NCBI GenBank assembly: GCA_905480075.1
Contig: CAJQOX010000280.1
Span: 1-48,773 of the forward strand
DNA: 48,773 nucleotides
Source: an uncultured Aureispira sp.
GTDB lineage: Bacteria > Bacteroidota > Bacteroidia > Chitinophagales > Saprospiraceae
Reading direction: 5' to 3'
The stretch's first letter is position 1. Every line of letters begins with the position of its first letter. Below the pieces are notes generated by a model that was not told the DNA's origin, searched no databases, and saw nothing but the letters and a program-made list of their open reading frames with translations. This document shows positions 1 through 8,655 of the stretch, in pieces. The position numbers were made by a program, and so were the translations under genes.

Positions 1-3000
1 GATTTTATCCAGTCTATCAGGTCGGAATATCTTTTATCTTGTTTCATCAGTTCTTCATTGCCGACAATGATCAGATGTTTCCGCGCCCTTGTCAGTGCAA
101 CATTCAGTTTTCTGTCTACCTTCTCGTCATCCGATAAGGAAATCAGACTGTCCAGCTGAAAGATATTATTGAGACACAAAGAAATAATGATAATTTCTCT
201 CGCCCCGCCCTGATAGCGCTCTACTGTATCGATCGTACAATTTTCATAGCCTTGTTCATAGGCGGTAAGCACCTCTCTTATTTGTGCTATCTGAGCCCTG
301 AAAGGAGTGATGACGCCCACATCTTCGGGCTTCCATTCTTTTCCGCTCGTTTCATAAATTTTTTGAAAGCCAGCTGTTATCTGCCCCACCATTTGCGCTT
401 CGTTAATATTGGTCTTCTGATTTCTGAACCTGTTTGCCTGACAGTCAAAGAATAATACTCTTTTTGTTGCCAGTTGCATTTCCAAAGGATTGTAAGTCTC
501 AGAAATAGTGAAGTCTGTATCCGTTATTTGCCATTTCCCGGATTTTAGTTCTTCGGGCAGTAGTTTTAATTTGTTGTCATAAAAGAATTTACTAGGGAAA
601 CTACAAATATCGTCATGCATTCTTCCCTGATGCGATAACATATCGTAGGCCCAGGTCCATTTGTTTTTTTGTGCCTGTTCAAACAATCTTTCAAACAGGG
701 AGTTTCGCCGGTTATGTAAACCAATGTTTTGTAAATGTTTTTCTTTGACTGCTGATCGTTCCTTGCCCTGCAAAACGACTGCAGGCAATTGTTTGTGGTC
801 GCCGATTAGAACAAATCTTTTGAAATGTGGCAGCATGCCCACCAACATGGGTTCGAGAATCTGTGAGGCCTCGTCAATGATGGCCGTATCAAATTTTTTC
901 ATTTCCAGCAAAGTGGATTTACTGACCATCGAGGCTACGGTGGACACAAAGATACGGTGGTTTTCAATGACTTGCTGCAACTCGGATCGTTTTTTTAAAT
1001 CCCGGGTCTTTGTGGAAAAAAGTTGTGCGGAAAATCTGCTGTCACTCGAATGTTCGGATCCTATCCGCAAATAATCGTTCTCTGCAAATCCATGAATCGC
1101 TTCACAAATTTCATCCACTGCCCTGTTTGTATAGGCCAGTAATACTATTTCTTCCTTTGTGTTCTTCAAAAGGTACTGAACCATCTCGGCCAGCATGAAT
1201 TTTGTTTTCCCGGTTCCCGGAGGGCCAACCAGCAAAAAGTAATCTTTTGTGGCAATCGCCTTGTGTAAAACCTTGCTTTGTTCGGCACTAAGATTCGGAT
1301 TGCATAATGTCAGCGGTTTTATTTCTCTTTGTTCGGGCGCCTTTGTGCTTAGCAACAATTCCTTTTGTTCTTTTTTTGATTGCAAAAAAGAATACAAAGA
1401 ACGGAATTGAGTTCTGTAACCGCTTTCCATCATGTCGCGTTCTATATTCCAGTAAATATCCTGAGCGAATAATCGGTCATTGAATTGTTTGTAATATAAT
1501 TTTACGGTAACATGATGTGGGTCTATTGAAATTACAGAACCCTTGAACATCTGATTGCTCAGTGCATTGTCTCCTTCTTTTAAATAGGGATAAAATACTA
1601 CGATGTCTCCCTGCCTGAAATTTGCCAGCGGATTGGTTTGTTCTGTTCTTGTAAATTGTATGGTCGGATTGTCTTCGCTGCAGCGGTTGCTGACAACTTT
1701 CAAAAAGGCAAGTACTTCAAAAGATTCTTCCTTGTCGTCCAGGTCGTTCAACCATAATGAAGCCAGTCCGTTGACATTGCTTTTGCCCGAAACGCCGGTC
1801 TTCGATAAGTGGTGTTCTCTTGCTATGAAGCTGGTAAAACTTAAAAAATATAATCGTTCCAAAGAAGAGGCTTCTTTGATGGTGCCGGCAAATTCCTTTA
1901 AGTCATTGGCGGTAAATCCTTTTGCTCCGGGTAAAGACTGAGGAGAAAGCATATCCAGCAATGTTGGTGATTCAAGAGATTGAAGATCCATGTCTGCAAG
2001 TAACTTTTCTGTTGCCATGATTGCATTACGCAGTTTTACAGCTTCGTCCTGCTGTACCTTAAGGGGCGGAGCGTATTTCAGCTGATCAAAATCTAACACT
2101 GAATACAAAATGTACATCTTCGGGTCCACTGCATCTCCATAGGCAGAACGTACCAGCAAATCGTATAATATGGTCTGTGTATAATGACTTTGACTCAGAC
2201 CGAAACGGTTGGGGGCAAAGGGCTTTCCGCTTTTTAGTTCTACAATGGCTGCCTTTTTTGTTTTCGGATCCTTATACCAGATATCCAAACGTCCCTGAAT
2301 TCCATACTTTTCAGAAAAAAAAGAGGGTTCCAGATAACAGTCTTCCGGTTTGATATTGTTCTGGTTCAGGGTCTTTTTTACAATGGTTTTAAGGTTGGTG
2401 AAATGCTTTTGACTCTTTTGATGAATTTCCCTTATTTCCCGGTCAGTCATCATGACAAAGGCCAAGGGGTTGAGAGCAAATACCTTCGGAAAGGTGTCGG
2501 CAAAGGTTACTTCAGCATCTGTCATCAGCTCGTCAAGGAAAAAATTGGCAATGTTTCCCAGCATCAGAGGGACAGAGTTTTTGAAAGGCAGGAACTTCTT
2601 GAGCAGGTACAGTTTTTCAGTAGTGCCGAAAGGCTGAAAACATTCCGATATGGCACTGACATCTACCATAAAGTCGGGTTCTATAACTATCTGCTTGGGG
2701 AAATATACTCCTTTGTCACTGATGACTACATCTATCAGGTTTAGGGTAACATGATCATTGAAAACCTCTTTGATTTTTTGAATTGTACTGTAGAAATTCT
2801 CGTTGTATGATGTGACGTTGTATTTTGCATATATTGTGTTGCCGGGATCATCTATCGGTTTGCATACCAAAAATTCTCCGGCTTCATGTATATCCACTAC
2901 CATCACCCGCAGTACATCCAATCGTTGTTCTGACCGGATGATATTTTTGTCGGGTTCCTCGTCTTTTTCAGGAAGAAGAATTTTCAGGTTTTCTGGTACA

Positions 3001-3341
3001 GGTATCTTGCAAAACGCTGAAACAGTATAACAGGAAGTTTTCAGACTGCTAAGGTACTCTTTCTCGGTAAGTTCCAGGTTCCTGGCAAGTGCATTGCGTT
3101 TTCTTTTTCTCAGTTGATGAATTCTCCACTGTAGGGCTTTGCTGATATTGTGTTTGTGGCAAACAAAGGCGATTCGGGCAAACATGGTTGTAAACTTGAT
3201 GTTCTCCGTTTTTGTAAACTCGTTAAACAGCTTGTTCAGCAGGTGGTTCAACTCTATTGTCTTTTCGCCGCAGGTGGCTTCAAGTTGATGAATTTTTTCA
3301 AATTCACGATACAACATTCTTGCTATCCCGGGTTCTTTCAT
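1..3341 (-). CDS. Nuclease-helicase fusion, DNA2/UPF1-like superfamily 1 (C-terminus cut by window edge)
   Basis: I translated this frame myself: it is open from the ATG at 3341 to base 1 (about 1113 codons). Around residue 347 is a GIQGRLDIWY motif and around residue 367 VELKSG, then QTILY; together these are the GxxGRxD, ExK and QxxxY motifs of a Cas4/RecB-type PD-(D/E)XK nuclease. Walker A GPPGTGKTK lies near residue 702 and the Walker B DEAS near residue 820. A GDHKQLPAV motif and a final VALTRARKHL motif follow, as in DNA2, UPF1 and NAM7 helicases. The order nuclease then SF1B helicase is that of DNA2, so a role in DNA end or flap processing is the natural inference. I see no four-cysteine cluster around the nuclease, so the iron-sulfur centre of DNA2/Cas4 is probably absent. 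Only a short C-terminal tail seems to be missing. The gene stands alone, divergent from the hydrolase at 3541. Confidence 0.88.
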   Translation of the reverse strand, partial: MKEPGIARMLYREFEKIHQLEATCGEKTIELNHLLNKLFNEFTKTENIKFTTMFARIAFVCHKHNISKALQWRIHQLRKRKRNALARNLELTEKEYLSSLKTSCYTVSAFCKIPVPENLKILLPEKDEEPDKNIIRSEQRLDVLRVMVVDIHEAGEFLVCKPIDDPGNTIYAKYNVTSYNENFYSTIQKIKEVFNDHVTLNLIDVVISDKGVYFPKQIVIEPDFMVDVSAISECFQPFGTTEKLYLLKKFLPFKNSVPLMLGNIANFFLDELMTDAEVTFADTFPKVFALNPLAFVMMTDREIREIHQKSQKHFTNLKTIVKKTLNQNNIKPEDCYLEPSFFSEKYGIQGRLDIWYKDPKTKKAAIVELKSGKPFAPNRFGLSQSHYTQTILYDLLVRSAYGDAVDPKMYILYSVLDFDQLKYAPPLKVQQDEAVKLRNAIMATEKLLADMDLQSLESPTLLDMLSPQSLPGAKGFTANDLKEFAGTIKEASSLERLYFLSFTSFIAREHHLSKTGVSGKSNVNGLASLWLNDLDDKEESFEVLAFLKVVSNRCSEDNPTIQFTRTEQTNPLANFRQGDIVVFYPYLKEGDNALSNQMFKGSVISIDPHHVTVKLYYKQFNDRLFAQDIYWNIERDMMESGYRTQFRSLYSFLQSKKEQKELLLSTKAPEQREIKPLTLCNPNLSAEQSKVLHKAIATKDYFLLVGPPGTGKTKFMLAEMVQYLLKNTKEEIVLLAYTNRAVDEICEAIHGFAENDYLRIGSEHSSDSRFSAQLFSTKTRDLKKRSELQQVIENHRIFVSTVASMVSKSTLLEMKKFDTAIIDEASQILEPMLVGMLPHFKRFVLIGDHKQLPAVVLQGKERSAVKEKHLQNIGLHNRRNSLFERLFEQAQKNKWTWAYDMLSHQGRMHDDICSFPSKFFYDNKLKLLPEELKSGKWQITDTDFTISETYNPLEMQLATKRVLFFDCQANRFRNQKTNINEAQMVGQITAGFQKIYETSGKEWKPEDVGVITPFRAQIAQIREVLTAYEQGYENCTIDTVERYQGGAREIIIISLCLNNIFQLDSLISLSDDEKVDRKLNVALTRARKHLIIVGNEELMKQDKRYSDLIDWIK

Positions 3342-3495
3342 GTTCTTTTTTTTATGGGGTTTCTTTTATGCAAGTTAGCGATTTTTTTTCCTTTATGGTA
3401 TTAATTATAATAAATAAAATCCTTTTTAGTTATCAGTTTTAATCCGGATGAATAAATTTTTTTTTAATAAAAATTATGTCCTGATTGGAATGAAA

Positions 3496-3526
3496 TTTGA
3501 CATTAGCCAGTCATTCTCTATCTTTA
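3496..3526 (+). promoter_or_regulatory. Predicted Bacteroidota-type promoter for the secreted hydrolase
   Basis: TTTG at 3496-3499, a 19-base spacer, then TATCTTTA at 3519-3526. This fits the TTTG / TAnnTTTG pattern closely, with A for the last G. Transcription would start near 3533, leaving a very short leader before the ATG at 3541. Confidence 0.5.
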
Positions 3527-3540
3527 AAAACTGATCATTA

Positions 3541-4821
3541 ATGCGACTGACTTTCCTTGCCTTATTAATAGTTTCCACAACGACTTTTGCACAAAATAAA
3601 TTGATAAGTTACGAATTGGTGAAAACCTGGCCAAAGGAAGTGTTGAAACAAAAATGGAAGGAACAGGGCGTTCCCGAATCTATTGCCCCTGTACGATTTG
3701 ATATTGATGTTTATGAAGTGATTTATAATACTTCCTGGCATGATGGTTCCGTTATCAAAGCTTCCGGGCTGTACTTTGTTCCGGTAGATAAGAATGTAAA
3801 GGAAATGGGTCCGCTTCCTATGGTTTGCTATCATCACGGGACGCAGATAAAAATCGAAAGGAAAGTAAAAATGGGGGGTGAACAGGCTATTTGTATAGGC
3901 TTTGCGGCTGATGGATATTTGGTGGCACGCCCGGATTATATCGGCCTGGGCAAAGGGGAACGGCATCATCTTTATCATCACGTGCCTACTCAGGCTGCAG
4001 CTTCTATGGATATGCTTCGGGCTGTAAAGGAAGTGAATGAAAAAATCGGGGTCAGCCAAAATGATATGCTTTTTGCCACAGGGTACTCTCAGGGAGGCCA
4101 TGCAACTATGGGGTTTCATAAAACAGTACAGGAACAATACAGCGAGGAATTTAAGATTACGGCTTCTGCACCGATGTCAGGGGCTTACGACCTGGCGGGT
4201 GTTCAGGAGAAGACCATGTTTGAGGAATATTCTCACCCCGGTTATCTGCCTTATCTGTTTTTCTCTTTTCATGAGGTCTATCACTTTTACAACAATGTGT
4301 CTGATGTGTTCAAGCCTCCTTACGATTCTATTTTGCCTCCGCTTTACAAAGGCTATCATTCCATGAACTACATCAACAGGCTTATTCCGAATGTCCCTAA
4401 AGAGGTTATCCGGCCGGAAGTGGTAAAACTGTACATGGACAATGATGATTTTCCCTTCAAAAAAGCTTTGCGGGAAAATTCAGTACACGATTGGAAACCT
4501 GAACGGCCAATGCTTATTTGTTATTGCAAGGCAGACGAACAGGTCAACTATGAAAATGCGATAGTTGCACATAAAAAAATGAAGGAAAACGGATCAAAAA
4601 ATGTCCGCATTAAGCATGTCAATAAAGACCTGGGGCACAACGATTGTGCTATGTTTGCCGTCATGCATTCCAAAATGTTTTTTGACAGCTTCCGCAAAGG
4701 AAGTAAAAAGGGAAACCGCGGGCCCCTTGCAAAACGTTTCCTTATTGGTATAGGGAAATCACATGTTGCTTCTAAGGCCAGAAAAAAAAGGAGAGAAAAA
4801 GCAAAGGCTTCTGCAAATTAG
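3541..4821 (+). CDS. Secreted alpha/beta hydrolase (secretory-lipase-like)
   Basis: This 426-residue protein has a signal peptide ending near TTTFAQ (residue 18). The nucleophile elbow GYSQGG sits near residue 183, preceded by YHHGTQ (oxyanion region) and GYLVARPDYIGLG. A candidate acidic residue is in CKADEQVNY and the catalytic histidine in LGHNDCAM near the C-terminus. This resembles secreted lipase/esterase hydrolases with large cap domains, which cleave ester bonds of lipids or small esters. The substrate cannot be read from sequence. The last 35 or so residues are strongly basic (RKGSKKGNRG, KARKKRREKAK), unusual for an exported enzyme; they may bind the cell surface or nucleic acid, but that is speculation. 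It is monocistronic and followed by the palindromic element at 4914. Confidence 0.8.
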   Translation: MRLTFLALLIVSTTTFAQNKLISYELVKTWPKEVLKQKWKEQGVPESIAPVRFDIDVYEVIYNTSWHDGSVIKASGLYFVPVDKNVKEMGPLPMVCYHHGTQIKIERKVKMGGEQAICIGFAADGYLVARPDYIGLGKGERHHLYHHVPTQAAASMDMLRAVKEVNEKIGVSQNDMLFATGYSQGGHATMGFHKTVQEQYSEEFKITASAPMSGAYDLAGVQEKTMFEEYSHPGYLPYLFFSFHEVYHFYNNVSDVFKPPYDSILPPLYKGYHSMNYINRLIPNVPKEVIRPEVVKLYMDNDDFPFKKALRENSVHDWKPERPMLICYCKADEQVNYENAIVAHKKMKENGSKNVRIKHVNKDLGHNDCAMFAVMHSKMFFDSFRKGSKKGNRGPLAKRFLIGIGKSHVASKARKKRREKAKASAN

Positions 4822-4913
4822 AGTCAGAGGAGTTATTGATTTTTTAATCTCATCCATCTTCATCTCTTCATCAATAAAACCATCCTTTTTTTTGCGCCAG
4901 CGATGTGCAGTAG

Positions 4914-5008
4914 TGTGGCCTGAGGGCCACAGACCGGAGCAGCTGTTTTTTTGCAGCTGCTGTGGGCCGAGCGTATAGCGAGCTACGAAACGTAGCGCCC
5001 GGGCGCCC
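4914..5008. repeat. GC-rich nested palindromic element (REP/MITE-like)
   Basis: Four inverted repeats are packed into about 95 bases: TGTGGCC-TGAG-GGCCACA (4914-4931); AGCAGCTG and CAGCTGCT around a T-rich loop (4938-4961); GCTACG-AAA-CGTAGC (4982-4996); and the perfect palindrome GCGCCCGGGCGC (4995-5006). Its GC content is far above the flanks. The rest of the 431-base gap (4822-5252) is AT-rich and holds runs such as agtagaaagtagtaagta and no supported gene. This looks like a small non-autonomous repeat or folded RNA, not a simple terminator, because no T-tract follows the last hairpin. Confidence 0.6.
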
Positions 5009-5252
5009 GACTTAATAGTATAAAGTCAAAAGTAGAAAGTAGTAAGTACAATTTTTGATTTGCAAAAATTTATTGTTGGAATTGCTACAAAAAGCAGAAA
5101 GTCATAAGAATTAAATTTGCTTCGAATTTTTACTTATTTGAATTGCGATAAATATTAGAACTAAGTACTAAGACTTTTATATAGGAGCGGATGTAATAAG
5201 TATTAAGTGAAATTGGATCTTTGGTATAGGGTGGCAGAATTATTACCGAATA

Positions 5253-6176
5253 CTAGGTAGAATATTTAAAATCCTGTAGGATCACTTTGTTGTTGCTCAG
5301 TTTCAGAAGGAGTTGTTTTTTTACCTTGGGTTCTTTAATGGCCGACATCATCTCTTCTGTATTGTTTTCGGGAATGGCAAATTCCACACTGAAATTTTTG
5401 ATGTGAGAAGCCTGCACAATTTCACTTGAGTGGTTGGGGGTATAGCTTCCGTTTTCTCCCCATATTTTTGCAGCAGGACATTCGCATTCCTTGTTTTTGG
5501 ATAAACCGGATATCAGACTGTAATCGACAATGGCAATCGGGCGTTTTCCGGCATTTTCTACCGTGAACTTAATATTGATGATCCGTTCAAGTGGTAATAT
5601 GGAGACTTTAAAAATATTCATAAATACCCTGTAGTCAGGTTCAATATTCTTGCGGTCGTAATACATCAGGTCAATATCGTATTTGGTGGCCGAAAAAGTG
5701 CCGGTATTTTTTCTTACAAATACTTTCTGGTGATATTCTTTTTTTACTTTTTGCTGTTTGGTAAAAGTCTGATAATTGCGAATAAAAAATGGTTTTTCCC
5801 AGGCAGGAGGGATGTGTAAAACACTCAATGAATGCCCATCTATCATGATGTCATAACTATTGAGCTCAAATAAATGACTTACCCGTTTGATGATAACCTT
5901 ATTGAGTTCATTGGTGTCTTTCAGTCCGCAATCTTCAAACCTTGCCTCCTTGAATATTTTCCTGCGCTCATCAAAACCCATTACAATAAACCCATCGAGC
6001 CCATAGGTGTTTGCCATTGCTGTGGTGTCTTTCAGATATTCGTTGATGCCCTTTAGAGTCGTCAGGTTGTACCATTCATATTTGAAGTCAAATTTGAGGC
6101 TTTCCTTGTCGAGATTTAAGAGGGACTGCTCGAGGTGTTCATGAACAATTGCGTGAATTCTGTCTATGTCTATCAT
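5253..6176 (-). CDS. AlbA_2 (Schlafen-type) domain protein
   Basis: This 307-residue protein has an N-terminal domain matching the AlbA_2 pattern found in Schlafen-like proteins: ESLKFDFKYEW (residues 25-35), then AMANTYGLDGFIVMGFDERR, and later VFVRKNTGTFSATKYDID, equivalent to the usual YIRxGSxTxxAT stretch. Such domains bind nucleic acid or nucleotides and occur in regulators and some defence proteins. The C-terminal half (about 190-307) has beta-rich segments and no motif I recognise. Its ATG lies one base after the stop of the transglycosylase gene upstream, so the two are probably translated from one message. The function here is unknown. Confidence 0.72.
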   Translation of the reverse strand: MIDIDRIHAIVHEHLEQSLLNLDKESLKFDFKYEWYNLTTLKGINEYLKDTTAMANTYGLDGFIVMGFDERRKIFKEARFEDCGLKDTNELNKVIIKRVSHLFELNSYDIMIDGHSLSVLHIPPAWEKPFFIRNYQTFTKQQKVKKEYHQKVFVRKNTGTFSATKYDIDLMYYDRKNIEPDYRVFMNIFKVSILPLERIINIKFTVENAGKRPIAIVDYSLISGLSKNKECECPAAKIWGENGSYTPNHSSEIVQASHIKNFSVEFAIPENNTEEMMSAIKEPKVKKQLLLKLSNNKVILQDFKYST

Positions 6177-6177
6177 C

Positions 6178-7134
6178 TTACTGAACCGGTATTTTTATCT
6201 TGTAGGTCTTTTTGTATTTGTTGGTGAGAGACAATCGTCTCAGCCATGGATTATAAAGCTTGAGCATTCTGTAGGAAATATTATGTTTTTTTGCATAGGC
6301 AGCCAAATCGGAAACAGACCCACTTTCTTCTACCGTTTTAGAAGGGGGTACGGGTCCATACAAATCCTTTTCCTGAAAGTTAAATCCATACTTTTTGGGA
6401 TTTTTCATGATTACTTTTATGGCCATTATCCTGGGGATGTACCTTGATGTTTCAGCGTTCAGATGAAGGTCGAAATAAGTCTTGCCCCCCTGTTGATTCA
6501 TCCTCTTTTGCAGGCCGGCTTTTCCCATATTGTAGGAGGCTGCTGCCAAGGTCCATGACCCGAGCGTTTTGTAGGCATCTTTGAGGTATTTGCATGCTGC
6601 AACGGTTGATTTTTCCAAATGATACCTTTCGTCTACCTCCGAATTTACCTCCAGGCCTCTTTCTTTTGCAGAACCCGACATGAATTGCCAGAAACCCTTC
6701 GCACCGGCAGGAGAGACAGCATTAGACAAAGCAGATTCGGCCACTGCCAGATATTTTACGTCATCAGGGATTCCGTGTTTTTTTAGTATCGGTTCTATTA
6801 TAGGAAAGTAGCGGTTGGCCTTCTTGAAAAATAAAAATGTGGCAGAATGTCTAAAACAATTTGCTATCAATTCCCTGTCAAACCGTTCTTTTGCATCAAA
6901 ATTATCCATTGGTAAATCTTCCCCGGCAAAACTTACTGTTTCAGGTATTTGCGGGGCATGAACTTCCTGAACAGGCGTAATTAAGCTGTCTGCTATCTCT
7001 TCATTAATATTTAATCCGGAGTGGCTGCTAAATTGCTTTCCTGTATCCGGACCCGAGTAGGAAGTCATGACAATGATTGCAGTAACAGTAAAGGCACCTA
7101 AAAGAAAAAAAATTAAATTTTTTGTGTTTTGCAT
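6178..7134 (-). CDS. Membrane-anchored lytic transglycosylase (MltD-like, SLT domain)
   Basis: This 318-residue protein has an N-terminal membrane segment (residues 7-26, IFFLLGAFTVTAIIVMTSYS). A goose-type lysozyme fold follows: GIPDDVKYLAVAESAL with the presumed catalytic glutamate in AES, then VSPAGAKGFWQFM, AACKYLKDAY and AAASYNMG, all hallmarks of family 1 transglycosylases. These enzymes cleave the MurNAc-GlcNAc bond of peptidoglycan from the periplasmic side. The C-terminal segment after about residue 250 (YGPVPPSKTVEESGSV, then AYAKKHNISYRMLKLYNPWL) resembles one LysM-like module. MltD proteins usually carry more LysM units. It sits directly upstream of the AlbA_2 gene with a one-base gap. 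Confidence 0.88.
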   Translation of the reverse strand: MQNTKNLIFFLLGAFTVTAIIVMTSYSGPDTGKQFSSHSGLNINEEIADSLITPVQEVHAPQIPETVSFAGEDLPMDNFDAKERFDRELIANCFRHSATFLFFKKANRYFPIIEPILKKHGIPDDVKYLAVAESALSNAVSPAGAKGFWQFMSGSAKERGLEVNSEVDERYHLEKSTVAACKYLKDAYKTLGSWTLAAASYNMGKAGLQKRMNQQGGKTYFDLHLNAETSRYIPRIMAIKVIMKNPKKYGFNFQEKDLYGPVPPSKTVEESGSVSDLAAYAKKHNISYRMLKLYNPWLRRLSLTNKYKKTYKIKIPVQ

Positions 7135-7190
7135 AGTGAATCTGAGTATTTATTATTGTTCCGGTAAACTACCGTGAAGTATTTTCTGAG

Positions 7191-7703
7191 TTATTTTTTT
7201 TTGAATAGGGGAACCATAGAACAGGGTTCACCATACATTATTTTTTTTGCTACCGGGCAAAGCAATCTTGCCAGTTCTGCATAGGCAGATACCGGTACAG
7301 GTTTTTCTCCACATCCTTTGATCACAATACGCTTGTCTTTAAATTGTTCGAGATTCAGGGCCTGAAGAGTTTTGTAATAATAGGCGGCAAGGAAGTCTTT
7401 CTCGTCGCCAAAAATTATGTTGTTAGCATAGGGCTCGGCATGTATTGTAACAAGCTGAAAAGCCCATATCGGAACAATAGCATCCGATGAACAACAAACG
7501 GATAAGTTTTTGTTTCTGTATTGTTCCCAGTTATGTACTGCAAGGGCTTCTCTGAAATCTTTTTCTCTCAATATCAATCCCCTGAAAAGATATTCAGTCA
7601 GGTCGAATACCAAAAGCGATTCAGTTGGATAATAATCTTCTAGATTTATTGTAATTATGCCACTATTTGCCACTCTGTTTATCAGTGGTTTATCTTTTTT
7701 CAT
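7191..7703 (-). CDS. DUF2480 family protein
   Basis: This 170-residue soluble protein matches the DUF2480 family of Bacteroidota from memory. It begins INRVANSGIITINLEDYYP, has FDLTEYLFRGLILREKDFREAL in the middle, and ends near GEPCSMVPLFKKK. Cysteines are conserved-looking (CCSS, KGCGEKPVP, RLLCPVAKKIMYGEPCS), which may hint at metal or redox chemistry. No enzymatic function is established. It lies 56 bases upstream of the transglycosylase on the same strand and could share a transcript with it. A TAGCTTTG element on the minus strand at 7811-7804 is a possible -7 box for it. Confidence 0.82.
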   Translation of the reverse strand: MKKDKPLINRVANSGIITINLEDYYPTESLLVFDLTEYLFRGLILREKDFREALAVHNWEQYRNKNLSVCCSSDAIVPIWAFQLVTIHAEPYANNIIFGDEKDFLAAYYYKTLQALNLEQFKDKRIVIKGCGEKPVPVSAYAELARLLCPVAKKIMYGEPCSMVPLFKKK

Positions 7704-7868
7704 TTGTATTAGTACTATTATATGTTAAGTTAATCTGTAATGAATTGCCGGGGTTTATTAAGATCAGCTGCTCATTTATCAGCAGGCAATTTTTTAATCT
7801 TTGCAAAGCTATTAATAATTTGAAACCTTTGTTAGTAAGGGATTAATTAATTTTTGGATTATTCCTAA

Positions 7869-8264
7869 TTAAAACAATGCAAAAAGATAAGTAAATAATA
7901 CAATTATTCCTGCTATTCTGAGAATAGTTGATTGCCGGGGATTTCTTAAAAAAAAGCTGAGGGTAAAAGGTATTAATGCTTCCGTGAAAATAATTATCGG
8001 GTGTAATAATTCCATCCACTCCGGGTAATTAAAATATTCCATGATCCAGACAAACATCATTGTTATTACTAACAATATGCCTGATAAAAACAGGGCGTTG
8101 GATTGGTTTTTTTCAGGGGTTTTTTCAAGTTCTGACAGTAATATTTTTTCAGTTTCTTTGTTTAGTTCAGGTAAATTTTCATATCCCGGGAACTGTTCAG
8201 AAGCCTGATGCTGTTCTTTGTCCTCTTGTTTTTCTTGGAATTTATCTTTCGGTTTCCTTTTCAT
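7869..8264 (-). CDS. Small membrane protein of unknown function
   Basis: A 131-residue protein. The first 55 residues are highly charged and hydrophilic (KRKPKDKFQEKQEDKEQHQ at the start). Three hydrophobic segments follow at about 58-77, 88-107 and 113-131, so it is probably an inner-membrane protein with a cytoplasmic acidic/basic head. I do not recognise a family. It stands in the same orientation as DUF2480 but is separated from it by 165 bases that include a possible promoter, so it is probably its own unit. Confidence 0.65.
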   Translation of the reverse strand: MKRKPKDKFQEKQEDKEQHQASEQFPGYENLPELNKETEKILLSELEKTPEKNQSNALFLSGILLVITMMFVWIMEYFNYPEWMELLHPIIIFTEALIPFTLSFFLRNPRQSTILRIAGIIVLFTYLFALF

Positions 8265-8655
8265 CCTTTATATTTACAAACGATTATTGCTATCTACTTG
8301 TTTAAAGTAAGCCCTTGCTTACTATAAAAATACAAGCTTAATTGCCTTTTTCAAACTTTCGACCATAAAACTCTGCTTTGTTTATTTTGAGAATGCCCTG
8401 TGAAGTTGATTGTAACTTTTAAACTTATTTAGATTTATATGAAGTTCCCGACTTTTTTTATTATCTTTAAAATACACACAATAAGCTTTTTTTTAAGTCC
8501 TGTTTTCCCCCTGAATAGAATTTTATTAAGAAATTCGTTCTTTATTATACAATTACCCTTGTTGTTGTTAATGAAACTTTTGGTATTTGTCAGGATTTTT
8601 TATTTTTGCTGTCAGAAACCATCATTAAAACTCATTCAGAACGAAATAATTATCT
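8265..8655. other. Divergent intergenic region with an inverted repeat
   Basis: A 391-base gap between divergent genes. It holds a perfect 7-bp inverted repeat (AGTAAGC-CCTT-GCTTACT, 8306-8323) close to the start of the membrane-protein gene, which could be an operator or hairpin in its leader, and the promoter at 8579-8608. A 90-codon open frame at 8439-8711 has low-complexity hydrophobic content and overlaps the phosphatase, so I do not call it. Confidence 0.4.
8579..8608 (+). promoter_or_regulatory. Predicted promoter for the SpoIIE-type phosphatase
   Basis: TTTG at 8579-8582, an 18-base spacer, and TATTTTTG at 8601-8608. A start of transcription near 8615 would lie about 40 bases before the GTG at 8656. 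That supports 8656 as the start and argues against the overlapping frame beginning at 8439. Confidence 0.5.

Noticed and set aside
252..3442. Several plus-strand open frames (for example at 661-1074, 1603-1941 and 2403-2744)
   Set aside because: All lie antisense to the nuclease-helicase gene, which is open across the whole stretch and has clear motifs.
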